Assembly (NCBI GenBank): GCA_019009955.1
Contig: CM032233.1
Span: 19,392,501 to 19,456,500 of the forward strand
Direction: 5' to 3'
Length of the DNA stretch: 64,000 nucleotides
DNA from: Riptortus pedestris
Taxonomy: Eukaryota > Arthropoda > Insecta > Hemiptera > Alydidae
Shown: in pieces, positions 50,041 through 63,300 of the stretch
How positions within the stretch are numbered: the first letter of the stretch is position 1
Layout: each line of letters opens with the position of its first letter
Notes under the pieces: model-generated
What the model was told of the DNA's origin: nothing
Databases searched by the model: none
The model's input: the letters and a program-made list of their open reading frames with translations, nothing else
Translations under genes and position numbers: made by a program

Positions 50041-50177
50041 GTTATGTACACTGTTTCTCTAATTGGAATACTAAGCTTCTTATTTGAAATTTTAGTTTTT
50101 AGTTAACCCTCACTGCTACTAATGGGATTTTCACTTTTCATTCAAACATTTTGTATACTCCATGTACCTTATTACAG

Positions 50178-50400
50178 GGACCAATTTTATACGGATCGTG
50201 GGGAGCCAAGGATTAGGGAAAGAGAAAGACCAGCATACCGTGGATCAAGAATGCCACATTCTGCAACCCATCAGCAGAACACTCGAGAAAAGAGGACTCG
50301 TTATTTTGTAGCACTTTTTGATTATGACCCAACAACTATGTCTCCTAATCCAGATGCCTGTGAAGAAGAACTTCCATTTACAGAGGGAGATACTATAAAG
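50178..50400 (+). CDS. Rbp: RIM-BP exon: end of linker and first part of SH3-II
   Basis: The acceptor is ccttattacag and the donor gtaact. It enters in phase 2 and exits in phase 0. About 40 residues of Arg/Glu-rich linker are followed by RYFVALFDYDPTTMSPNPDA and EEELPFTEGDTIK. ALFDYDP is the ALYDY motif of SH3 domains, and the SPNPDA insertion followed by an acidic ELPF segment is characteristic of the second SH3 domain of RIM-BPs, which binds RIM and calcium-channel proline motifs. The domain is cut by a short 492-nt intron after the RT loop. An in-frame ATG upstream at 50122 lies in intron sequence and is not taken as a start. Confidence 0.93.
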
Positions 50401-50578
50401 GTAACTGGGAACCTTTTTTTTTATTTAAGTAATAGTTTTATCTAATGATTTCAAAATGCTTCTTATACTTCAAGTTGTTAGGGCAACAAATGCACCTGTT
50501 CAGTCTACCCATTATGATGATTGGCTTGACATTACAGCTGAAATTTCTAGCATTCTAGGAAATCCCCTCCCAAATGTG

Positions 50579-50582
<4 letters not shown>

Positions 50583-50637
<55 letters not shown>

Positions 50638-50650
50638 ATATATGTATATA
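50583..50650. repeat. (TA)n microsatellite in a short RIM-BP intron
   Basis: About 22 TA units plus interrupted TATG units inside the 492-nt intron that splits SH3-II. Open frames across it on both strands are artefacts. Confidence 0.96.
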
Positions 50651-50892
50651 ATATATAATTCAAAGCTGAACCTAATCTCGCTACTCTTACTGCTACACCT
50701 AAGAAATCCACCTCCTATGACATTACTACAGTTGGAACATATAATGTCCCATATTACTTTCATCCTTGTTAAATGCTAATAGAATAGCACCTATTTTGTC
50801 CTTTAAGTATTTTTACTCCTCTTATATACTAAATCTAAATAAATTGAATACCTCCAGTTTCCAAGTTGATTGATTCACTTCATGTATTGTAG

Positions 50893-50985
50893 GTATTTGG
50901 TGAAAAAGATGCTGATGGATTTTATTGGGGAGAATGTCGCGGAAGAAGAGGGTTTGTCCCACACAATATGGTGGTTGAAGTACAG
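50893..50985 (+). CDS. Rbp: RIM-BP exon: second part of SH3-II
   Basis: The acceptor is catgtattgtag and the donor gtatgt; 93 nt, phase 0 at both ends. It reads VFGEKDADGFYWGECRGRRG then FVPHNMVVEVQ. This supplies the n-Src and distal loops (DADGFYWGE) and the terminal G-x-V-P-x-N-x-V signature of SH3, completing the domain opened in the previous exon. With the preceding exon the SH3-II domain is about 66 residues. A phase 0/0 exon of this kind could in principle be skipped without a shift, but that would destroy the domain. Confidence 0.93.
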
Positions 50986-52077
50986 GTATGTATAGTGAAA
51001 TGAATAATGTGGTTCCAGTGTTATTTGATTATTAATATATATCTATTATGTTAACTACCAAAAACATGCAAGGCCAGCCAATACAGGAGTGGTCCTCATC
51101 ACACAGTGGTTTGGTGTTCAGGTTTGGTACTTTCGCTTTGTTCAGGTGAATTTCAACTTTTGATATAAAAAATTCGAAGGCAAGTTTAACATTCTCATGA
51201 TTGAAAGCATGAACTATTAGTTCTCCCGATAATGGTGTTAGACCATTAATACATGAAACTACTTACAAACATAGGAAGACTTCCTGTATTTTTTAAAGGA
51301 GCCTTTCATTGATACAATAACCAGCTCCTTCTTCACTGGCAATTGTTTTCAGGTTCCAGCCGGAGATGTTTTTAACAGAAATTACCAGGCTCAGTGACAA
51401 AATGAATATTACAAAATTTATTATTTGTATTCAGACCCAAACCATTATCTATAGCTTATTGAAGTAGTGTTAATAGTCATTGGCATTGGAGCTCCTCTGA
51501 TTCCAAATCATGTGAATTCACCCCAATCCTTGAGCCACTGCTACCTCTCACTCTTTTACCACTTATATGAATAATAATTTCATATGATCCCAATGCTTCT
51601 CTTTTCAATTAAATTGAAAAAAAAACAACATAATATATTTGTTATATGCAGCTATTCTCTTAGAGTTGTTGGCTTTCTTAGATTTGAAATGTTATCTTAC
51701 AATATATTATATAGGTTTCATATACATACACATATACATTACAACAAAAATGTTATCAAATTGATTTTCTTCTAAGCTATTTCTTAGGGCTTCAAGCAGC
51801 GTGAAGAAAACATTCTAACAGCACCAGCTAGTCTAGAACTGATTATTCCAGTTATCATATTATTAACTTCAGTTTCATGCAGCATCCCCATTTTGTCAAC
51901 ATCACCTTTAGGAGGTCCACCTACAAATAAATGCTAGAAAGGCAGTTGGAATAGCCATCATTATAATTATATTCATTTTTAAATGTTAGTAGTGTCACTC
52001 ATATATATTGCTTTAGGCCCACTACCAAGTGGTGATTGGTGCCAACATGATTCTAGGAGATTTCTTTCGTTTTCTTT

Positions 52078-52080
<3 letters not shown>
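50986..52080. other. RIM-BP intron without recognised elements
   Basis: AT-rich, no transposon identified; the CT/AT microsatellite follows directly. Confidence 0.45.

Positions 52081-52081
<1 letters not shown>

Positions 52082-52165
<84 letters not shown>
52082..52165. repeat. (CT)n-(AT)n microsatellite next to a splice acceptor
   Basis: About 19 CT units followed by about 22 AT units, ending some 23 nt before the acceptor AG of the exon at 52189. The CT array supplies an unusually long polypyrimidine stretch, but it lies upstream of the AT array. Confidence 0.96.
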
Positions 52166-52166
<1 letters not shown>

Positions 52167-52188
52167 TATTATATTATTATTTTTGCAG

Positions 52189-52338
52189 GGAATGGAGGGA
52201 GGAGTACCTAGCACAAACAAAGAAAGAAGTAGAGACCGTGATCGATGGGGTGATACCTACATCAACATGCCCGTTAAGAAAATGATTGCAATGTATGATT
52301 ATGACCCACAGGAACTATCACCGAATGTTGATGCCGAG
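52189..52338 (+). CDS. Rbp: RIM-BP exon: inter-SH3 linker and first part of SH3-III
   Basis: The acceptor is ttatttttgcag and the donor gtgaat; 150 nt, phase 0 at both ends. After a Gly/Arg-rich linker (GMEGGVPSTNKERSRDRDRW) it reads KKMIAMYDYDPQELSPNVDA, the ALYDY region of the third SH3 domain with the SPNVDA insertion typical of RIM-BP SH3-III. A (CT)n(AT)n microsatellite ends only about 23 nt upstream of this acceptor, crowding the branch-point region. Confidence 0.92.
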
Positions 52339-52576
52339 GTGAATTGCTTTTATATTCTACATTTTATATGTTTCTATAACAAATCTCATGTACCAATGAT
52401 AATACTCTATAAGAATTAGGAAAATGAAAAAAAAAAAAAAACTAAGAATAAAAATGTAAAAAAGTAGAGAAGAGTATTATTGGACCTTTTTTGTCACACT
52501 TCGTAGTGGATGGTCTAAAGTGCCTAAACAATCATAAAACACAACAAATATTACGGGAACAATTTTTTGTGCTGTA

Positions 52577-52577
52577 A

Positions 52578-52621
<44 letters not shown>

Positions 52622-52830
52622 ATAATCAAATATTTAAATTGCTTAAATTGTTTTTAAAACACTGTTCAGCTGTAGCAATATGGTCAAATAGTAATAAAAA
52701 AGTGGACAAATTGTATTAATTTATACAGTGATGACTATCCCTGGCCAAGGAGAAGCATGGGTAGTGGGGAGCTTTAGAAAAATCAAAGAGCACTTCTCAT
52801 TTTTGTAACATTTATAAGGATGGTGAACTT

Positions 52831-52833
<3 letters not shown>
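52577..52833 (+). repeat. Dispersed repeat R2, copy 1, with (GT)n head
   Basis: A GT array (52579-52619) is followed by TTTATAATCAAATATTTAAA, then a body ending GGATGGTGAACTTTAAA. It has about 85-90% identity by eye with 54031-54283, including GGAGAAGCATGGGTAGTGGG. A TA array (52834-52877) follows directly. Confidence 0.85.

Positions 52834-52877
<44 letters not shown>
52834..52877. repeat. (TA)n microsatellite
   Basis: About 22 TA units in the intron that splits SH3-III. Confidence 0.97.
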
Positions 52878-52880
<3 letters not shown>

Positions 52881-53170
52881 AATTATATAAATATTTTGAT
52901 GTCTATTTGATCAATGTTATGTCACTTGTGTACGACTTAAAATATTTATTTAAAATATGTTTTCAAAATGAAATAACAAGCCTAATATAAAAATTGAGCC
53001 CATGACAAAGATTCAGTCAACAATGTCTTTCAACTACAATTTAGATTTAATAATCAAATGCCCAAATATAAGTTGACACACTGAACTTACTACATACTCT
53101 GCTAATAGATATTTATACAAATTCATGTGAAGTTCTCTGAGGGTCTAGTTGCTTTTTGCACTAACTGCAG

Positions 53171-53402
53171 GTGGAACTGTCCTTCCAAACTGGGAATATA
53201 ATATATGTGTATGGTGAGATGGATGATGATGGCTTCTATATGGGGGAGCTGGATGGAGTAAGGGGCCTTGTTCCTTCCAACTTCCTGACTGAAGCAGAGC
53301 CTGGAAAGAGAAGCAGCAGGCCTGGAGATAGAGGCCATGGACCAGGGGCTAGGGGTCCACCTCCTCCCCCACGCCCGGAGCCTCGCTCTGACAGAAGAAA
53401 AG
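53171..53402 (+). CDS. Rbp: RIM-BP exon: second part of SH3-III and proline-rich tail
   Basis: The acceptor is cactaactgcag and the donor gtaatt. It enters in phase 0 and exits in phase 1. It reads [39 protein letters not shown], then a Gly/Arg/Pro-rich tail with a PPPPPRPEP run. ELSF, the DDGFYMGE turn and GLVPSNFL are SH3 hallmarks and very close to the third SH3 of known RIM-BPs. It is the most GC-rich exon. The remaining C-terminal coding sequence needs a phase-1 acceptor, and none convincing was found before 64000. If the donor is ignored, the frame stops after about ten intron codons, so a short intron-retention form would be possible. Confidence 0.93.
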
Positions 53403-53559
53403 GTAATTATATCAAATCAAACCATTTCTCTTAGACTTTTTTTTCGACTGCAATTAATATATCTATTTTACTCTCTAAAATATCCAGCTCCCTAGATAAA
53501 TGTTTAATAGATAATTTTAAAAAGTCATGTTTTAATCAAACACTTTGAACTACATTCAC

Positions 53560-53660
53560 GACTATTGAGAGCAACAAGTCTAAAATTTTGTGATTTGAGT
53601 TTGAATTTCGCAACAACAATGGGATGGTGATATAAACCACTTTTATTTAATCAGCAACAA
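53560..53660 (+). mobile_element. tRNA-like SINE fragment
   Basis: TTGAGTTTGAATTTCGCAAC resembles the B box (GGTTCGAATCC) and T-arm of a tRNA-derived SINE, and GGGATGGTGATATAAACCAC follows, as in some insect SINE bodies. The A box region is poorly preserved. Low confidence. Confidence 0.35.
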
Positions 53661-54030
53661 TAGAGTTAATCATTTTTATATGGACCTACTGCAATGTGGA
53701 AGTTGATACACCATGTTTCACCAAGGAAACCTAGGTTATACCTAAGTTAATTATTTGTTATTTCTTCACTAGCTAGAAGCAATTGTCCTCTAGGTTGGTT
53801 GACTCTCCAGAAGATGAATTCTAAAAGTAATTGCAAATTTTTCAAATGAGGGAAAATTTAATAATAAATATCATGATTTCTTAACTATTATTATCTTGGT
53901 TTCTTGTACTGGTGCTATTTTGCATGCTTCATTTCTACCCCTAATACAGTGTTAAAATAAAAATATATAACATTGAGTTTTCTGTTCAATTAATACAAAA
54001 TACATCATTACTAGGTATTTTATTGAAAAG

Positions 54031-54283
54031 TGTGTGCATGTGTGTTTATAATCAAATATTTAAATTGCTTAAATTGTTTTCTAAAATACTGTTCAACCAA
54101 TGTTCATGAATGGAGCTGTAAAAATATGGTCAAATAATAACATAAAAGTGGACAAATTGTATTAATTTATACAGTGACGACTATTCCTGGGCGAGGAGAA
54201 GCATGGGTAGTGGGGAGCTTTAGAAAAATCAGAGAGCACTTAATCTCATTTTTGTAAGATTTATAAGGATGGTGAACTTTAAA
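54031..54283 (+). repeat. Dispersed repeat R2, copy 2
   Basis: Second copy of the unit at 52577-52833. It carries an extra segment (CCAATGTTCATGAATGGAGC) and a shorter GT head, and it is followed by non-repeat sequence instead of a TA array. Confidence 0.85.
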
Positions 54284-57040
54284 AATACACTATTTGGAGG
54301 CACTCTGTTGGGTATGGGTGGGGTGGGGTCCCAACAAGTCCCTGTTTTTATTTAAGGTTCAAAGAAAAAAAAGTAAGAAGTAAATAACAAGAAGGGTTGC
54401 CGACCCACGGGATATGAAGAGAATATTGTAACAATGAGTTACAGAACCCAAATACAGTTTTTGTTGGTATAGTTAAAAATTAAAATATTAAACAATTATT
54501 AATTTTGTATAATTAAAGAAGTAAAATATTTGTACGTACTTTAATTGGATATACTATATGATTGTCCTAAACACTTGAAAAGCTTTTTCTTATTGATTCT
54601 GGATGCTGGAAATTCACTGTTGCATGAAAAAAAAAATTGTTACTTTAGGTTATGAAAGTAACATAGAAGTTCTTCTTAGTGAGTCTAATTAATACTATAA
54701 AGTATAATTGAAATATGTAGAGAAAAAAATCTGAAATGCTCTACTTTCAGTTTTTTTATATAAATGCTGTATGGAAAAAATAAAATAAATTGGCAATCAT
54801 TATTTGTGTAAAATAAATTTTTAATTTATTACTTTATAAATTTATGTGTTCATGAAATGTTTTATCAAGGAAATGTTGATGTTAATGACATGAATAAATT
54901 CCCTAAGTCAAATAATATTCATTATCTAACCATTGGCCTTCTTTTTCTTCTTATGTACACTCAAAACTGAAGACAAGTTTGCTTAATGGTTTTTTTAAGC
55001 ATTTAATTTGAAGTAAATTATTAATAGAGAATTTTGGCTTGCCTTATTAGGACCTATAATTTGTTAAAATATATACGTGTGTGTGTGTATGGAAGAATTA
55101 AAATATTTTCTGTCTCTTGCCTCTATCCAAAAAAAGGCAAGTCTACAGTTTGAACCTGACCATTCAGACATTATTATCAATGATTTGAATTAGCTTCCTC
55201 CTTGAAAATATTTATTTGAACCAATTCATTCCCCTAGACCTGCCTGTGATATTTCTTTAGTTGAGGTAAGCTATGTAGTATATAAGTGCTGGACTATAAG
55301 AGCATTCGTATTCTTTGTTAAAAGAGATAAACAAGCACATTTCAATGTATATCTGGGGGAACTAGGCAGATAGGGGCAATATAAGCAACAAACTCTCAGG
55401 AATACTTTAGAGAGTATGCTACCATCATAATAGAACCATCCGAGTTTAATAGAAGACTCCAGAACATGGGTATTGAATTCCAGTTTCTAAGCAAGAAAAT
55501 TGACAAAATATTGTACAACTTTCTAAGCTATGTGTTCATGAATGGCATTATATAGGATAATTTTTCCAAGGGTTGATACAGAAAATTAAGGAATGAAAAA
55601 GTGTAGGGAATGGTACCATGGAAAGACCATGGTATATTGATTCAGGTTAATAGACCCATGATTTGTGGACCCTGTCCCCAATCAGTCTATTCCAACATGT
55701 AGGTTTATATAGACTGATGGTTTGATGCTTAAATATGCAAGGTACCAGGGACCTGACAGGTGGTCCTACTTAGTGGGATGGGACTACTTAGTGGTCATAT
55801 AGCATGTCTGAAACTCAGGTTGGCTGTCTGAATCAATAGCACTTCTAGTATATTCAATTACATACATATATGTTTGTGTGTGACATTTGTGGCTACAAAT
55901 ATTGGAATTGGAAGTTTAGCTGAGACCCTACAGCTATAGACATCCCAGCTACTACATGCATTACACTATTTATTCACTGCTTAAGAGGTTTCAAAAAGAA
56001 AAATATAATGATATCAGTGTATTAAAGAGCAAATATTATTTGGATAAAATGTAAATATTAAGAAAGAGATATACACTACGTTCATAGACCTGAATGTATT
56101 TTAAAGGTACATAACACGAGCAATAAAAAACAAAAACAAATTATACAAAACAATTTCAAATGGATAGGTTTTGTGGTAGCATGTTTGGCATTCTCTTAGT
56201 GTCATTAAGCAATTGTTGTAAGATGATTAAATGACACAGAACAGAAGATGAAATGACTGTCCTAAGCCTGTAGAATGAAAATCACTCACTTCACTTTGAA
56301 AATCTCATTCTTACCATAATAAATGCAGGACCCATATGAACCAATAAATAGTATAATTTAGTTTTTATAATTTTTATATAAGAAATAAATTCAATCAATA
56401 AAACTCATTAAATTAATTACAATATCCAGAACTCCAACAGAAGAAGCAAACCAATTTATATAGAAAGCTATTGCTTTGAAAGCTTGTAAATTTGGATAAA
56501 AGTTTTGAATATAATTAATCAGAAAAATCAATTAGAAACTAAATTACTTCCAAAAGTGCTTTGAATACATTTTATGATAATTAATTAGTTAAATTTGTTC
56601 TAAAAAAGTTATTCCTTACAATATGTTATACCCTTTTTGGGTTCTTTGGTGTTTAATAGATTAAGATATCAGCACAAACATGAATATTAAAAGCTAAAAT
56701 CTGAGTATTGAATAAAAACAAAACATGTGGGGAAGGATTAAACACTTTGCCTCATGTCCAATTCCAGATTTTATTATAGTAGATGAAACAGAGCAGATAA
56801 TTTTATGGGGAAAATATAAATTACTCTAATAACATATTTAATTTTAATGAGCTCGATTTTTAAAACAATAATTTCAGGCTCATAATAGTATCAACAAAAG
56901 TATTTGAAACCTGTTTAATTATACTATGTTCTTACAGTAAGAAATAGCTACTGCATTTTATTGATTTTTAGAATTGAATGCATCATCATAAATAATCAAT
57001 AATTTAATCATTTTTAATTTTGAAAGAAAAATTCTTCATA
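54284..57040. other. Sequence downstream of the last recognised exon
   Basis: Probable intron. A GC-richer patch near 55600-55860 has no recognised similarity. No phase-1 RIM-BP exon found. Confidence 0.4.
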
Positions 57041-57044
57041 CCTT

Positions 57045-57310
57045 CAGAGGAGTTGAATCTGGATATCCTGGATATCTAGTCAACCTTTGAGCTACAAACT
57101 GAACTACCTTCAAAGGATACTACTACAAAGAATACTATCAAAGAACCTTTCTCTCAAATCCACCTTTCTGTAGGAATGTGTTGTCGTTTTTTGAGAGTTT
57201 GGTTTCTTTGTTCAGGTAGCCATGCCTGTATCTCAAAGGTAGAGTACTGGGCTTGATAGTCAAGATATTTTGATTCATCTTTGGCAGGAAGACAATTTTT
57301 TCTTCCTCAA
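57045..57310. mobile_element. Two tRNA-like fragments in opposite orientation
   Basis: Around 57052-57110, the minus strand reads TAGCTCAAAGGTTGACTAGA followed about 20 nt later by GATTCAACTCC, resembling A and B boxes. Around 57207-57290, the + strand reads TATCTCAAAGGTAGAGTA then TTTTGATTCATC. Both look like tRNA-derived SINE heads. Neither folds convincingly as a functional tRNA, so no tRNA gene is called. Confidence 0.35.
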
Positions 57311-60300
57311 AAATTAAATAAATAATTAAGAAATAACTATTTGCACTTAAGCCATCAAGTAGAAATAATATGTTTCCACTCTGCAATGACAATGATATTT
57401 TCTGTGAAGTAGAAATAGTATGAAGTACGAAATTTTTTTTAGACTCTTTGCAGAAACTGAAAAAATAATACTAAACATAAAAATAAACATTATATAAGAT
57501 GTCAGAGGAAAATCAGAGATAGTTACAGTAAACACACATTTTTAATTCTGATATGCTATTGATGACTACTATTATCATTTCTGCACTGATTTGTTACACC
57601 TTTTCTAATGAATTAGTAAGGTTAAATATATTTATAAGTTTAATGTTACCAATATACATTCAAACAGGCGCTTTATTGAAAAATACATTATTTTTATATT
57701 TACAAGATCAGGTATACATAATGAAATTATTTTTGCTATGTTTTATTAAGTGTAAATTTTCTTTTTTTTTCTTTTAAAAAATAAATGTGTTGCTTTTTGA
57801 TGCTTTCTGTCTGCATGTATGTGTTAATGCATGCGTGCGTGTGTGTGTGCATGTGTGAGTGTGTGTGATTTCAAATTTTAAAAAAGCTTATGTATAAAAC
57901 ATGAAAATAAAATTATGATTAAAGAGACTTATGGATCATGCAATGCTCTATACCACAAGAAAAACTAACTGATTTATTGACTTATAAAATTCTTATTGCA
58001 CAAAGATTAATGAAGAGTAAGTAAACTTTTCAGTTAATATTTTTGCTCTGAAATTATTATAAAATAAATGGATTAATAATTTGTGAGTACCCTCACCTTA
58101 AAATTGAATTTAAAAAACTCTTGAAAAGTATAGAGCTAAAACGATGGGAGGAGTCCTTCAATGATAAAACATTTTTTTCATACTAATTTTATTTTATAAA
58201 AAATAATCATTACATATGATTGCTTTTTAATTTGAAATTAATACTAGTTGACTGAATTGTAGCTCCTTCTAATTAAACCATAGCTTTAATAATTTACTTG
58301 TGTACTCATTCTAAAAAAAAAAAATGTTCAGTATTTTGATGATGATACAGGATTACATTCAAAAGGAATATAAAGTTCTTTTCTACATATATTAGAAATT
58401 TCTTTGCTACATATATTAGAAAGTTTTATAGGCTACTGATTTTTTGTTTCTGTGGTATCCCCCATCAGGTTTTATTTTGCTGTTTATAAGAAAAAATTAT
58501 GTCAACCAAAATTTAAAATAATTTTAAAAATCACAAATTTTAAATCTGTAACTAATTGACAAAATATTGACTTCTGGCATTCAAATGACATTAAATTATG
58601 AATACTATACCAATTAAGTAATAATTAAATTCATTCCTGATATGCTAAAATTAATTCACAAGGGTAATATTTAATTCTAGTGTAATTATGCTTGTGAGTG
58701 TTGTGTTGCTATACCTAGTTGTTCTGAAACTTTGAAGGTCTCGATAAAGGAGTGTTTTTATTTCTTTGAAATAATGATATATTCATAGTTGGATTGCAAT
58801 AAAATTATTCTAAGAGTCAATATTAAAGCATCTGGAGAGAAATAGTGACATTAATAATTTTGTTATTTTAACTCTGAATCAGTACTTGAACAAGCTGGTA
58901 AACTTGTAGAGATAGAACGATGGGGTTAAATGTAAAGCCTGTATCAGAATATGTTTGATTTAATATCATGAACTGAGAGATGAATGTAGTTCTGGCCAAT
59001 TGTTGGTGCTAGTTTGGTATGAGCAGCTTCTAGCACTTGGAAGATAATAATAGAAGTAAAAAGTTATCAAATATGTATATTCTAAAATGATGAGAAAATC
59101 AAACATTGTAATAGAAAAAAAAAAAAAGGAAATACAATATTGAAATAGGCACATCAATGAGATACTACAGGATTAGCAAGCTCAGGAGATCAGTACTAAA
59201 AGTTATGCCAATAAAAACAAGTATTTCTCTCTAAAGTTCTAAGGTTACTGAGACAACTTTAAGCAACAAGTAGGAAAAAGCATTCACAATAAGTGATAAG
59301 GAGTTAATACAAAGGTTGCGAACCTCACTTTTGGAATGTTGTAGTATATATGCATATATTTTCCTCACTCAAATAATTTTATCAGCTATCTGTTGGCCAG
59401 GAGCTCGGAACAACTTATTGCCTATGCCATGGATTATTTTATAAACAGGTGGTCTTATTATTAACAGTTCAGAAGCAATGGTGGAATATTTTTCAAAATA
59501 TTCATTAAATAAGACCTAATTTATGTTCCTTTAATCAAGATAATATAGCCTTTATAAATGCATATAACTTATTATAGTTAGAAATGATAAATGAATATCA
59601 CTGTTATATATATAAAATAGATATAATTTTAATATGAATTAAAAGAGAAAATTAATATAAGTTTGGCTTTCCACTGAACAAAATTCAATCAGTGGGTCTT
59701 GTTTAATAAAAAGACAACTGATTTTCAAGTAACCATTTGATATTTTATTTTTCCAAAGTTTTTTTTTATATTCCAAAACAAAGTTAAGTGTCATTTTGGA
59801 AATCTTAGTCTGTAGAAGTAGACTTTGCAACCTGAATGCACATTCAATACATTTTTTCCTGAAATATATTTTTTTTTCTTCTATGACAAAAACAAAAGGG
59901 AACAAATTAGCATTACTATGCTGTATCGTTTCTAGGATCATATAGTAAATGAATAATGCAATGCATTTATTCCTTAAACATATTTATTTAAGACTGAAGT
60001 ACTTTCTATTTGTAATAAAATGTAAGTAACATTTCATCCATTAATTTTTATTTTCATGTGTTTAATCTTAAATATAATTTTATTAAATATCAAAGTGTGC
60101 CTTCTACTTCTCAGAAATATGACTGATAATGTTTAATTTACCTTAGATCTTATGTAACTATTCCTAATTTTCCCTAATTAAGTAATGATTTTTTTTCTCA
60201 AGAAATACTTAAACTTTTTTTTTTTTTACTTTGTCAGATCTCTACCTCCTGTTAAAGATTCAATTAAGAAACTTATTCTTTTTTACTTTAAAATACAGCC

Positions 60301-63300
60301 AGAAAATTTACAAGGAGAACAGTAAATTTACATGAGATTTGTGGTCGCATATAGATTGAACTGGCTGATGGTGAGCCACTTTACATAGGTTTATTTTCAA
60401 CCATAATATTCGCACTCTAGCCAAAACACTGTGGTGGACTTTGTTACAATTTAAAGAAAGGTCACAGTAATATTTCTGCTTAAATTAAAATATATACTAG
60501 TGTTAAAGTAAACATTTTTTTCATTTGAATCCTAAATTTTCTTCTAAATATACAAAAAAAAAAATCTTTTCTCATTGTAAAACTTTGTCTATTGAAGAAT
60601 AATTTTGATGGGTGATTACTTTTTATTCAATATTTTCAATTTATTGTACCACGTTTCCCCATATTTATCAATATAAATGCTCTCATCCTTATATTCCAAG
60701 TTAATGCTTTGATATTTCCTGGACGACCAAAAAAACATAAAACTACTCTTCTACTTTGAACCTTCAAGTATTCTAGTCACCAGCATGAAACTTGGCTAAT
60801 TACTGTTAAAGTGCACATGTTAAATTTCTTAAATCTCAGATTTTACTTTTATTGTGGTCAGAACAGAGTTTCAAAAATTGCCACCAACATAGTCAATAAA
60901 GTCACTTATGATCACTATTTATTTTTCTTATTTAACTTTCTGTTAAACGTTGAAAGAACATTGACTGTGATATCTACATTCTCCACTGTTAATGTTCAAA
61001 ACTCTAGTAACATATGAGTGCTCCTTTGCTTTAGAGGCTTTCCTTAAAGAAGACAAACCGTCTAACATAGCTTCACTAATATATAATTATATTTGGTTAA
61101 ATATGCAACAAAATATATTTTTAGTTAGAAAACAAATTCATCATTTTTTAGCTCACCCATATAAGTAGAGCTAATTAGGTTCAGTATTTGTTTATTCAAG
61201 TAGCTGTTTAATTGCTGCACAATTCTAAGTAGAAACTGATAGAAGCCCAACTTATAAGGCCAACCGCACAGCTATATAAAATTGCAGCCTTGGAGCAGGC
61301 ACCTTTACTAGTATGATAGTATAATATGTTATCACCTTCACCATTGCTGCCTCTCACATTATTTACATTTGAATAACCTTTCTGTGCATTTCCCTTATGG
61401 AAGTGTGTTTTTACAGTGAATATTCCTTAGGAAAAACAGTATTGAATAATTTCCTTTCAAGAAAGTATACTATTACTACAGGTTACGTATTATGAGTTAA
61501 GCCAAGGACCTTTTCCTTTTAGTCCCTCGAGATGATAAAACACAGTCGTTGAAATTTGTATTTATATACAAATAAGTAAGAATCCATGATAACTTTTTGT
61601 CACCAATGAAGCTTGGAATACAATATAAACACTTTTTTCATAAATTATAAATATAAGTTCATTAATCGGCAAAATCAGTTAAGAGGAAGGTGATGGGTGA
61701 TGGAAACATACAAAGATGAAAATTTTTCCATCCCTATTAGAGATATAACAAATATGTAAATGAGTATGCACAATGCATAACATTTATATTGTCTGTACAG
61801 TACATATACTGAATCTTCTGTTTATCATAAAATAACTGCAATTTTTCCTGGATTTGGTCAATAAGAAATGATGCAAATTTGAGTAGTCTGCCTCTCAATT
61901 CCTAATATTTTTGACTTACATTAATGCTGGCCATTTTTATAAAAGTCAGCCACTAAATTTTAGGAATGTTTTTTGTTTTAAGAGCGCACTTATTTTTTCA
62001 ATGTTTTGTGAAGGAAGAGAGAATATTAAGAGGTATATTTATATGCCAATTGATCAACATTTGATTAAATGCACTTTAAATGATAAATCCTATAACGCTT
62101 AAGTTTTTGCATTAAAACAAAATAATAAAGTGACAAAATAAAATCTGTTAAAAATCTTTGTTCTGATTCCTAATAAATAAATGAATAATAAATAACTAAA
62201 ATCATTGGGTCAATATGAATATGTGTTTATGTTTTTAATAGTGAGTGATTTCAGGCGGTAAGGAGAACGGGTGGGCATATGTTCACATAAAATGGTTTTT
62301 CTGAAGTTTAGTCCACTGACAATAGCTTGACTCAATATGCGGAAAGTATAAAAAAAATGTATACCTTTTATTAGATATATGCCTGAAAGGAGAAATGACT
62401 GAACAGTATATTTTTAGTTTTGAATACAAATATGAGGAAACAAATTCTAACTAAATGAGGTCTGTATCCCTTTTGAGGTGGAGACAGAGACATCACAGAC
62501 AGCCAATCATTTTTTCTTCTTATTTGATTTATATTACAGCTCATAATATTTATAATTATACTACGTAAATCGTACTTTCACAATTTTAACTAAAACCCTT
62601 CTTGAGAAAGTTTCTATCCCCTGCCTCCTGGAAAGCCTCTGCCTTCTGGAAGAAATTTTTGTCACTGTGACAGGCTGTTTTACATTCCAGGTGCAGATTG
62701 TCTCCAAACAGTTAATAATCTTAGCAATTTTTATTGCTTTATAGTATTATTAACTCTCAAAAACAATTCTATAATGAAGGACTATTTTAACAGAAACATA
62801 AATGGGTTACATTAAAAATCATCAAAACTTATTACTACTAGTGTATTAAATGGGAAATGGAAGGAATTTAAGATTAAAGTGAAGTTAAGGGAGGAAAAAA
62901 TCAGCGCATATTAAAATTGAATTCGGAAGTCAAAAAATATGATTATGTTGATTCCCCTTTTGTGTTTATCTATCTACTTTAGTAGTTCTTCCCTTTGCTA
63001 CCACTTGACCCACTATTGATAAGCACTTATTATTAAATAATATATTTAAAAACATTCTGGATAATCAGACAGAAAAAAAAAATACTAATGACTGCAAGTT
63101 ACTAGGTATGACTGACTAATGAGAAAGTAGAAGGCACATATACATATGTTTTTACACAAAAAATGTTAAATTTTGTGTTCCTTATTTTTGGTCTTGCAAT
63201 AGAAAATGCTGCATAAGTGTCTACTGCCATTTTTATCATTATTGTAGTTATATCATTTGGGAATGCTATATCTATGAGGAAACTTCATTAATAACACTTA

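Noticed and set aside
50456..50779. 107-codon + strand frame between the SH3-II exons
   Set aside because: It lies in a 492-nt intron whose flanking exons join in phase 0, and it reads through a TA microsatellite.
57207..57290. Possible tRNA gene
   Set aside because: A and B box-like words are present, but the acceptor and anticodon stems do not pair well. It is better read as a SINE head or tRNA-like fragment.
59639..59941. 100-codon minus-strand open frame
   Set aside because: Lys/Ile/Phe-rich, as expected from AT-rich DNA; no motifs and no splice partners.
60294..60330. Splice-like window (tacag ... gtaaat) as a downstream RIM-BP exon
   Set aside because: 23 nt with no phase that restores a plausible tail, and a weak donor.
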